Translations under genes and position numbers: made by a program
Notes under the pieces: model-generated
Seen by the model: the letters and a program-made list of their open reading frames with translations, nothing else
Database searches by the model: none
What the model was told of the DNA's origin: nothing
Assembly (NCBI GenBank): GCA_041742255.1
Contig: JBGSIZ010000200.1
Coordinates: forward strand, 1 to 5,269
Reading direction: 5' to 3'
Source: JBGSIZ01 sp041742255
GTDB lineage: Bacteria > Pseudomonadota > Alphaproteobacteria > Rhodobacterales > Rhodobacteraceae
DNA: 5,269 nt
Shown: positions 1 to 4,905 of the stretch, in pieces
Layout: each line of letters opens with the position of its first letter
Numbering within the stretch: the first letter of the stretch is position 1

Positions 1-88
1 TGGACCCTCGGGCGCGTCAATGGCAAAATTCGGCCACCTGACGCGGTCTTGTCTTTCGCACGGCACCGCAATTTGGCAACGTTGCGCC

Positions 89-484
89 ATGAACCGCTTT
101 GCCCTCCTCCTCGCCATCGCCCTTGCCAGTCCGGCCACTTCACAAACCGGCCCGCTCGATGCGGCCGGGTTCGAGGCTTATACCCAAGGGCGCACGCTCA
201 GTTTCGGCAGCCAAGGGGCGGAACCCTATGGCATGGAGCGGTATTTGTCCGGGCGGCGGGTGATCTGGACGTTTCTGGACGGGCAATGCGACAACGGCGT
301 GTGGTATGAACAGGACGACAGCATCTGTTTCACCTACGATTTCGACCCGACCCCGCAATGCTGGCAATTCTTTGTGCAGGACGACGGGCTGCTGGCGATC
401 TTCATGAACGACCCCGGCACCACGGTCCTATACGAGGTGCAGGACAACGCGGGCGATCTCATCTGCGGCGGGCTTGGGGCGTAA
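89..484 (+). CDS. Small probable exported protein with four cysteines, function unknown
   Basis: The product has 131 residues from the ATG at 89. I chose this start because it gives a textbook signal peptide: MNR, then a hydrophobic core (FALLLAIALA, residues 4-13), then a small-residue region with likely cleavage near residues 15-19. An in-frame ATG at 20 would bury this core behind 23 polar residues. The mature part has four cysteines (67, 80, 91, 126), an even number that would suit two periplasmic disulfides, and is rich in Trp, Tyr, Phe, Asp and Gln (for example CFTYDF at 80-85 and CWQFF at 91-95). It has no membrane segment beyond the signal, no lipobox and no catalytic motif I know. 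The pattern resembles small conserved hypothetical periplasmic proteins of Rhodobacterales, but I cannot name a family. The ribosome-binding site is weak. It is convergent with xseA. I am sure it is coding (codon bias, coherent exported protein) and unsure of its role. Confidence 0.75.
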   Translation: MNRFALLLAIALASPATSQTGPLDAAGFEAYTQGRTLSFGSQGAEPYGMERYLSGRRVIWTFLDGQCDNGVWYEQDDSICFTYDFDPTPQCWQFFVQDDGLLAIFMNDPGTTVLYEVQDNAGDLICGGLGA

Positions 485-488
485 CGAA

Positions 489-502
489 GGGCGTAACCGC
501 CC
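489..502. terminator. Weak hairpin between convergent genes
   Basis: GGGCG (489-493) can pair with CGCCC (498-502) around a TAAC loop, in the 24-bp gap between the exported-protein gene and xseA. The stem is only five base pairs and there is no T-run on either side, so at best it is a weak bidirectional terminator. No better terminator is visible for either gene. Confidence 0.2.
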
Positions 503-508
503 GGCATG

Positions 509-1987
509 TCAGAACAGCGTGCCCTGCACGGGTCCATCCTTCAGCGTCACACGGCCATCGGCAAACTCCACCTCGACCTTGCGGGCAGCGCGGACATCGG
601 CGGTTGTGGTGGCCACGGCCCCGTCGGCGCGGACAACGGCATACCCTCGGCCAAGGGTGGCAGTATACCCCAACGTCTCGCGCAATCTGTCCAACCCGGC
701 CAGACGGTCTGCGCGGCGGGCCATCTGGGTCTGCCACGCAGTCTGGGCGCGGGCGGTCAAGGCCTCCAATCGGTCGCAATCCTTGGCGGCGGACTTCCGG
801 GCATCGGCGACCATCCGGGTCATGGCAGGGACCAACCGGGCACCCAAGACCTCCAACGCGCGGCGTTCATTGGTCACCAGACGGGACAACACGGCGGGAC
901 GAACGCTGCCCGCGACATCGGACAACGCAACGCGGCGGCGGGCAACGACAGCGCGCAACGCATTGGGCAACCTGTCGGCCACGGCATCCAACCGCTGGCG
1001 CGGAGTATCCAACAACCGATCCTGCGAAGGCAACCCACGGGACACATCGCGCAACCGCTGGGCGCGCAACGTCACGGCTTGGGCCATGATCTGGGTCATC
1101 CGGGCCCCCTGCCCATCGACCCACCCCATCAGGTCAAGTCGGACAGGCACAGCCATCTCGGCGGCGGCAGTCGGGGTCGGGGCACGGCGGTCGGCGGCAT
1201 GGTCAATCAACGTGGTGTCGGTTTCGTGGCCCACGGCAGAAATCAACGGGATCACGGACGAGGCGGCGGCGCGCACAACAATTTCTTCGTTGAACCCCCA
1301 CAAATCCTCGATCGACCCGCCGCCACGGGCCACGATGATCAGATCTGGCCGGGGCAACACACCGCCGGGGGTCATGGCGTTGAACCCGGCAATAGCGCGG
1401 GCAACCTGCGCGGCACAGTCCTTGCCCTGCACGGCCACAGGCCACACCAGCACCTTGCGGGGAAACCGGTCGCGCAACCGGTGCAAAATATCGCGGATGA
1501 CGGCCCCGGTGGGGGAGGTGACAACGCCAATCACATCGGGCAAATACGGCAACGGACGCTTGCGGTCGGCATCAAACAGCCCTTCGGCGGCCAGAACGGC
1601 GCGGCGCTTTTCCAACATGGCCATCAACGCACCAGCCCCGGCGGGGGTCACATCCTCGACGTTCAACTGATACTTTGATTGCGGACCAAAGGTGGTCAAA
1701 CGGCCGGTGGCGACCACCTCCATGCCTTCTTCGGGGATATGGGACAACTTGCCCACCTGCCCTTTCCAACTGACGGCGGCCAACACGTTGCGGTCGTCCT
1801 TCAGGTCGAAATACATATGTCCAGTGCGGGCGATGACCACGCGGCCCACCTCGCCCCGAACCCGGACATTGGCAAACTCGCCCTCGATCATGCGCTTGAT
1901 GGCACCCGAAATGTCGGACACGGAAAACTCCGGGGCATTGCCGGGGGTCGGGGCGGCGTCGGTCGGGTCTTCGAACAGGTCCATCAT
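509..1987 (-). CDS. xseA: Exodeoxyribonuclease VII large subunit
   Basis: XseA is the catalytic subunit of exonuclease VII, a cytoplasmic enzyme that with several small XseB subunits degrades single-stranded DNA to oligonucleotides in mismatch repair and damage processing. The product is 492 residues (E. coli about 456). An N-terminal OB-fold spans roughly residues 20-115, with the family motif TGHMYFDLKDD at 55-65. The catalytic domain follows: TSPTGAVIRDIL (157-168), RGGGSIEDLW (221-230), VGHETD (252-257) and RRAPTPTAAAE (267-277). Asp166, Arg221, His254 and Asp257 align with E. coli residues known to be needed for activity (Asp155, Arg205, His238, Asp241). An Arg- and Ala-rich helical region, probably coiled coil, covers about 290-435, then LGRGYAVVR (445-453). 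The start is one of two adjacent ATGs (1987 or 1984), preceded by AAGAG; an upstream start would overlap purD. xseB is not in the window. The C-terminus is QGTLF (see findings). Confidence 0.97.
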   Translation of the reverse strand: MMDLFEDPTDAAPTPGNAPEFSVSDISGAIKRMIEGEFANVRVRGEVGRVVIARTGHMYFDLKDDRNVLAAVSWKGQVGKLSHIPEEGMEVVATGRLTTFGPQSKYQLNVEDVTPAGAGALMAMLEKRRAVLAAEGLFDADRKRPLPYLPDVIGVVTSPTGAVIRDILHRLRDRFPRKVLVWPVAVQGKDCAAQVARAIAGFNAMTPGGVLPRPDLIIVARGGGSIEDLWGFNEEIVVRAAASSVIPLISAVGHETDTTLIDHAADRRAPTPTAAAEMAVPVRLDLMGWVDGQGARMTQIMAQAVTLRAQRLRDVSRGLPSQDRLLDTPRQRLDAVADRLPNALRAVVARRRVALSDVAGSVRPAVLSRLVTNERRALEVLGARLVPAMTRMVADARKSAAKDCDRLEALTARAQTAWQTQMARRADRLAGLDRLRETLGYTATLGRGYAVVRADGAVATTTADVRAARKVEVEFADGRVTLKDGPVQGTLF

Positions 1988-1993
1988 TCGCTC

Positions 1994-2022
1994 TTGTGAC
2001 AGGGGTTGGGCAACCTTAGAAC
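1994..2022 (+). promoter_or_regulatory. Candidate purD promoter
   Basis: TTGTGA (1994-1999) and TAGAAC (2017-2022) are separated by 17 bp and each match four of six sigma-70 consensus bases. Transcription would start near 2029, giving a leader of about 25 nt before the purD ATG at 2054. The spacer contains the palindrome GGTTGGGCAACC (2004-2015). On the opposite strand TTGGCC/TAAGGT with a 17-bp spacer is a weaker candidate for xseA. This is inference from position and consensus only. Confidence 0.35.
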
Positions 2023-2053
2023 GCGCACCAACAAAGGCCAAGCGGGGGCAGGC

Positions 2054-3313
2054 ATGAACATTCTCATTCTGGGCGGCGGCGGGCGGGAACACAGCCTGGC
2101 ATGGGCGGTCAAACAGAACCCTAAATGCGACCGGCTCATCGTGGCACCGGGGAACGCTGGCATCGCGGCGATTGCGGAATGTGCCGACCTCGACATCCTT
2201 GACGGGGACGCGGTGGCAGGCTTTGCGGCCGAAAACGCGGTGGACTTCATCCTGATCGGTCCCGAAGGCCCGCTCGCGGCGGGGGTTGCCGACATCTGCC
2301 GGAACGCAGGGTTTACAGTTTTCGGACCATCGCAGGCTGCAGCGCGGCTAGAAGCGTCCAAATCTTTCACGAAATCAATCTGCGACGCGGCGGGGGCACC
2401 CACCGCGGCCTATGCGCACTTCACCAACCCGGACGCGGCGAAATCCTATGTCACGGCCCAAGGCGCGCCCATCGTGATCAAGGCGGACGGGCTGGCGGCA
2501 GGCAAAGGGGTCATTGTGGCGATGACACTGGACGACGCGTTGGCGGGGATCGACACCATCTTCGGGGACTTCGGGGCCGCCGGGGCAGAAGTGGTGATCG
2601 AGGAATTCATGGACGGCGAAGAAGGATCACTCTTCGTGCTGGTGGACGGGGACACCGTGCTGCCGATTGGCACCGCACAAGACCACAAACGGGTGGGCGA
2701 CGGGGATACCGGGCCAAACACCGGGGGCATGGGGGCCTATTCGCCAGCGCCCATCCTGTCGGACGCGGTCGTGGCGCGGGCGATGGACACCATCGTGCAG
2801 CCCACCATGCGGGAAATGGTGCGGCGCGGCACGCCCTATTCCGGGGTTCTTTATGTCGGGCTGATGGTCAAGGACGGACAGCCGCGGCTCGTGGAATACA
2901 ACTGCCGCTTTGGCGACCCGGAATGTCAGGTGCTGATGATGCGGCTTGGGGCGCAGGCGTTCGACCTGATACAGGCCTGCGCCGAAGGGCGGCTTGACGG
3001 GGCACAGGTGACATGGGCGGACGATCACGCGCTCACGGTGGTTCTGGCGGCCAACGGCTATCCAGGAACCTATGAAAAAGGCAGCATCATCAACGGCTTG
3101 TCAGGGCTGGCAGAAGATTCCAAAAACATGGTGTTCCACGCGGGCACCACGCTTGCCGACGGATCGGTGACAGCGACAGGCGGGCGGGTTCTGAACGTGA
3201 CGGCGCGCGCGGCCACGCTAGCTCAGGCGCAATCATGGGCCTACGCGACGGTAGACGTAATCGACTGGCCGGGCGGGTTCTGTCGGCGGGACATCGGCTG
3301 GCGGGGGCTCTGA
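2054..3313 (+). CDS. purD: Phosphoribosylamine-glycine ligase (GAR synthetase)
   Basis: PurD catalyses the second step of de novo purine synthesis: ATP, glycine and 5-phosphoribosylamine give glycinamide ribonucleotide, in the cytoplasm. The 419-residue product is the usual length (E. coli 429) and complete. The N-domain starts with the glycine-rich MNILILGGGGREHSLAW (1-17) and has LIGPEGPL (67-74) and FGPSQAAARLEASKSF (90-105). The ATP-grasp part shows IKADGLAAGKGV (142-153), VVIEEFMDGEEGS (180-192), AQDHKRVGDGDTGPNTGGMG (208-227) and the metal-site region EYNCRFGDPECQ (281-292, with Asn283 and Glu290). The C-domain has GYPGTYEKG (335-343) and ends DWPGGFCRRDIGW, the ending I expect in Rhodobacterales. 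The ATG at 2054 follows a G-rich site (GGGGG, 2045-2049) and matches the family start; an in-frame TTG at 2006 would add 16 residues unlike the family. It diverges from xseA and converges on carD. No other pur gene is nearby. Confidence 0.98.
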   Translation: MNILILGGGGREHSLAWAVKQNPKCDRLIVAPGNAGIAAIAECADLDILDGDAVAGFAAENAVDFILIGPEGPLAAGVADICRNAGFTVFGPSQAAARLEASKSFTKSICDAAGAPTAAYAHFTNPDAAKSYVTAQGAPIVIKADGLAAGKGVIVAMTLDDALAGIDTIFGDFGAAGAEVVIEEFMDGEEGSLFVLVDGDTVLPIGTAQDHKRVGDGDTGPNTGGMGAYSPAPILSDAVVARAMDTIVQPTMREMVRRGTPYSGVLYVGLMVKDGQPRLVEYNCRFGDPECQVLMMRLGAQAFDLIQACAEGRLDGAQVTWADDHALTVVLAANGYPGTYEKGSIINGLSGLAEDSKNMVFHAGTTLADGSVTATGGRVLNVTARAATLAQAQSWAYATVDVIDWPGGFCRRDIGWRGL

Positions 3314-3326
3314 CCCGGGCGACATC

Positions 3327-3357
3327 AAAAAAGCCGCACCCAGTGGGGCGCGGCTTT
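3327..3357 (-). terminator. Intrinsic terminator between purD and carD, stronger for carD
   Basis: AAAGCCGC (3330-3337) pairs with GCGGCTTT (3350-3357); CCC (3339-3341) and GGG (3346-3348) extend the stem around a four-base loop. Read leftward, the position that is an A/C mismatch on the plus strand becomes a G-U pair, giving a continuous 12-bp stem followed by six Ts (3332 down to 3327). It is therefore a good intrinsic terminator for carD. Read rightward for purD the stem is interrupted and only TTT then CC follows, so it may work less well in that direction. Confidence 0.75.
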
Positions 3358-3382
3358 CCTGTAGTCAAACCAGAGTCACAAA

Positions 3383-3892
3383 TCAGGCGGCGCGACCCAC
3401 CAGAACCGACCCGATTTCCTTGGCGGCGGATGTTTCATCATTCCCGGCCACGGCGGCAATCTCGCGGGTCAACCGTTCAAGGGCGGCTTCATACAACTGC
3501 CGCTCGGAATAGGATTGCTCGCGCTGATCATCGGCGCGGTGCAGGTCACGCACCACTTCGGCAATCGCAATCAGATCGCCCGAATTGATCTTTTGTTCAT
3601 ATTCCTGCGCACGGCGGGACCACATGGCCTTTTTGACCTTGGCCTTGCCCTTGAGCGTTTTCATGGCATGGGCGACCACATCGGGGGACGACAACGACCG
3701 CATGCCAATTTCAGTGGCCTTGTGGGTCGGCACGCGCAGGGTCATCTTGTCCTTTTCGAACGAAATGACGAACAGTTCCAATTCGAACCCGGCGACTTCC
3801 TGCCGTTCGATGGACACGATCTTGCCCACGCCATGGGCGGGGTAGACCACAAAATCGTTCGCGGAAAAATCGGCCTTCTTGGTCTTGGTCAT
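3383..3892 (-). CDS. carD: CarD/CdnL-family RNA polymerase-binding transcription regulator
   Basis: Proteins of this family bind the beta subunit of RNA polymerase and stabilise open promoter complexes, notably at rRNA promoters; they do not recognise an operator sequence. The product is 169 residues. The N-terminal Tudor-like RNA polymerase-interaction domain covers about residues 8-65: FVVYPAHGVGKIVSIE (14-29), ELELFVISFEKDKMTLRVP (37-55). The C-terminal helical domain has the basic stretch KGKAKVKKAMWSRRAQEYEQ (81-100), SGDLIAIAEVVRDLHR (104-119) and a final helix near SYSERQLYEAALERL (127-141). Trp91 sits where mycobacterial CarD has the tryptophan that wedges into the upstream edge of the bubble. 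The start is fixed by AAAGGA five bases upstream. The protein is full length, with no DNA-binding extension like Myxococcus CarD and no helicase domain, so it is CdnL-like and not TRCF. Its long upstream region suggests separate transcription from fdxA. Confidence 0.95.
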   Translation of the reverse strand: MTKTKKADFSANDFVVYPAHGVGKIVSIERQEVAGFELELFVISFEKDKMTLRVPTHKATEIGMRSLSSPDVVAHAMKTLKGKAKVKKAMWSRRAQEYEQKINSGDLIAIAEVVRDLHRADDQREQSYSERQLYEAALERLTREIAAVAGNDETSAAKEIGSVLVGRAA

Positions 3893-3931
3893 GATGATCC
3901 TTTCTCACCAACCCCATGAACCGCAGGCGAC

Positions 3932-3994
3932 AAATAACCCGGCGGAGAACCATAAAACTCTCCGTCGGGCATCTCGATCTGGGTGGGGTTATTT
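3932..3994. repeat. Nested inverted repeat in the presumed carD leader
   Basis: The inner arms are 3938-3948 and 3959-3969 (11 positions, ten Watson-Crick plus one G/T, which is an A-C mismatch in carD-sense RNA) with a 10-base loop. The outer arms are AAATAACCC (3932-3940) and GGGTTATTT (3986-3994), a perfect 9-bp inverted repeat. The two share bases 3938-3940, so full inner and full outer pairing cannot coexist. No T-run follows on either strand, so a terminator is unlikely. If carD starts near 4008 this would fold about 40-100 nt before its start codon. Confidence 0.5.
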
Positions 3995-4005
3995 CACAAG
4001 CAGCA

Positions 4006-4027
4006 TTTGTGACACGTATATCACAAA
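4006..4027. promoter_or_regulatory. Palindromic operator-like site, TTTGTGA-N8-TCACAAA
   Basis: TTTGTGA (4006-4012) and TCACAAA (4021-4027) form a perfect 7-bp inverted repeat with an 8-base spacer. A third half-site, TCACAA, lies at 3994-3999. The arms resemble CRP/FNR-superfamily half-sites, but the spacing is two bases longer than the standard TGTGA-N6-TCACA, so no regulator can be named. The site covers the -10 of the carD promoter proposed here, where a repressor would act. Confidence 0.4.
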
Positions 4028-4043
4028 AACCGGCCCATATAAA
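4015..4043 (-). promoter_or_regulatory. Candidate carD promoter (extended -10)
   Basis: On the minus strand TTTATA (4043-4038, four of six matches to -35) is followed after 17 bp by TATACG (4020-4015, four of six matches to -10) with an upstream TG one base away (TGATATACG). The start would fall near 4008, giving a leader of about 115 nt that contains the nested inverted repeat. This is consensus matching only; other weak candidates exist nearer fdxA (for example TTGCGC/TGAAAT). Confidence 0.35.
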
Positions 4044-4051
4044 GGACGGCG

Positions 4052-4105
4052 ATGCGGCGGTGCAGAACGGTAATTAGTACAACGATTTCAGATCGTTGCG
4101 GATAA
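4052..4105 (+). CDS. Possible 17-residue small ORF with a strong ribosome-binding site
   Basis: ATG at 4052 opens a 17-codon frame (MRRCRTVISTTISDRCG) ending in TAA at 4103-4105. AAAGGA (4041-4046) lies five bases before the ATG, a better ribosome-binding site than most real genes in this window have. It sits on the plus strand between two minus-strand genes, antisense to the presumed fdxA-carD spacer, with no plus-strand gene downstream for a leader peptide to control. No convincing plus-strand promoter is visible: TATAAA (4038-4043) overlaps the ribosome-binding site. It is probably chance, listed because the signal is visible and the region is otherwise gene-free. Confidence 0.12.
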   Translation: MRRCRTVISTTISDRCG

Positions 4106-4114
4106 TGGCGCAAC
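4080..4114. repeat. Two overlapping, mutually exclusive hairpins downstream of fdxA
   Basis: CAACGAT (4080-4086) pairs with ATCGTTG (4092-4098) around a five-base loop. GTTGCG (4095-4100) pairs with CGCAAC (4109-4114) around eight bases. They share GTTG (4095-4098), so only one can form at a time. There is no T-run, so this is not a normal terminator for fdxA. It could be an RNA structure at the end of the fdxA transcript or a set of protein-binding half-sites. Confidence 0.4.
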
Positions 4115-4143
4115 ACGAATCACCCCGCAATCGCCCGAATCGG

Positions 4144-4479
4144 TCAACCGCCTTCGCCGGGGGCTTCGGAAAACAGGTCCATCTTGCCGGGCTTGCCGTC
4201 CATCTCCTCGGCACCCGGCAACGGGTCCTTTTTGGTGATGATCACGGGCCACATCTCGGAATATTTGCGGTTGAATTCAACCCACTTTTCCATGTCCGGC
4301 TCGGTATCAGGACGGATCGCATCGGCGGGACATTCAGGTTCACACACGCCACAGTCGATGCATTCGTCTGGGTGGATCACCAGCATGTTCTCACCCTCAT
4401 AGAAACAATCCACGGGGCACACTTCGACACAGTCGGTGTATTTGCAGGCGATACAATTGTCGTTGACGATATAGGTCAT
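4144..4479 (-). CDS. fdxA: Seven-iron ferredoxin (3Fe-4S and 4Fe-4S), FdxA type
   Basis: This is a 111-residue cytoplasmic electron carrier very close to Azotobacter vinelandii ferredoxin I. Residues 1-50 keep its cysteine plan, offset by one for the initiator Met. By that homology Cys9, Cys17 and Cys50 ligate the [3Fe-4S] cluster; Cys21, Cys40, Cys43 and Cys46 ligate the [4Fe-4S] cluster; Cys12 and Cys25 match the non-ligand cysteines of FdI. Motifs seen are NCIACKYTDCVEVCP (8-22), CFYEG (25-29) and CIDCGVCEPECP (40-51). The C-terminal extension with WPVIITKKDPLP (77-88) is also FdI-like and separates it from short bacterial 2[4Fe-4S] ferredoxins. The last 15 residues differ and end in a Gly/Glu-rich tail. 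The ATG is preceded by GGAA about seven bases upstream. It lies 48 bp after the S4 gene, probably in the same operon. Its redox partner is not in the window. Confidence 0.97.
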   Translation of the reverse strand: MTYIVNDNCIACKYTDCVEVCPVDCFYEGENMLVIHPDECIDCGVCEPECPADAIRPDTEPDMEKWVEFNRKYSEMWPVIITKKDPLPGAEEMDGKPGKMDLFSEAPGEGG

Positions 4480-4527
4480 GTCAGGTTCCGATTGGCTGTC
4501 GCGGTTTAGCTAGGACAGTTGCAAGGG

Positions 4528-4905
4528 TCATTCAAGCGCGAAAGGATCGAACGCCGCGCGGTTACGGCGCTCGCGTTTGCCGGGGCGGCCCGAACCGTCA
4601 TAAGCGGGGTTCTCGGGGACGGCATCACGGGGCTGGGGCGGCGGGCTCAGATCGTCATACAACGCTTGGGCTTCGGCGGCGGGGCCACGGCGCACCCCCA
4701 TCGCCACAACGCGCACGACCTTGACATCGCGGCCTTGCAGGAACGTCAGAACATGGCCCGGTGCGACAATCCGCGCGGGTTTGTGGATGATGTCGCCATC
4801 CACCCGCACGCCCCCGGCGGCAACAACGGCGGCGGCAAGGGTCCGGGTTTTGAAAAACCGGGCCTGCCACAGCCATTTGTCAATCCGCAGACCGGAGGCC
4901 GTCAC
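4528..4905 (-). CDS. S4-domain RNA-binding protein, Hsp15-like
   Basis: The 125-residue product has an N-terminal S4 fold at residues 7-54: RIDKWLWQARFFKTRTLA, then GGVRVDGDIIHKPARIVAPG and a VLTF strand. This matches E. coli Hsp15 (HslR), which binds the free 50S subunit carrying a nascent chain and helps recycle stalled ribosomes. The C-terminus is basic (RPGKRERRNRAAF, 107-119), also seen in Hsp15. The start is GTG at 4905, whose GTG overlaps the TGA of the upstream gene (GTGA), so translation is probably coupled. This start gives MTASGLRIDKWLWQ, the expected N-terminus, and the local ribosome-binding site is poor (GAAG directly before it). fdxA follows 48 bp downstream. Family assignment is firm; the ribosome-recycling role is inferred from E. 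coli and not shown for this group. Confidence 0.92.
   Translation of the reverse strand: MTASGLRIDKWLWQARFFKTRTLAAAVVAAGGVRVDGDIIHKPARIVAPGHVLTFLQGRDVKVVRVVAMGVRRGPAAEAQALYDDLSPPPQPRDAVPENPAYDGSGRPGKRERRNRAAFDPFALE

Noticed and set aside
20..88. Upstream in-frame ATG at 20 for the first gene
   Set aside because: It would add 23 polar residues before a clean signal peptide and has no better ribosome-binding site.
474..1678. Two long plus-strand frames (about 390-400 codons) opposite xseA
   Set aside because: They are antisense to a gene with every expected catalytic motif. Their composition (runs of Arg, Thr, Ser, Ala, or Gly, His, Gln) is what high-GC codon bias produces on the opposite strand, and no domain is recognisable.
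1988..2092. Longer N-terminus for XseA starting inside purD
   Set aside because: It would overlap the purD start and add 35 residues without family similarity; ATG 1987 gives the expected MMDLFEDP start with a nearby AAGAG.
3879..4073. Plus-strand 64-codon frame across the carD start and its upstream region
   Set aside because: No ribosome-binding site or domain; it runs through the carD start, promoter candidate and inverted repeats, so chance is more likely.
4480..4527. Internal promoter in the 48-bp gap before fdxA
   Set aside because: TTGAAT with TAGCTA at 17 bp is a poor -10 match (two of six), and the gap fits an operon linker.
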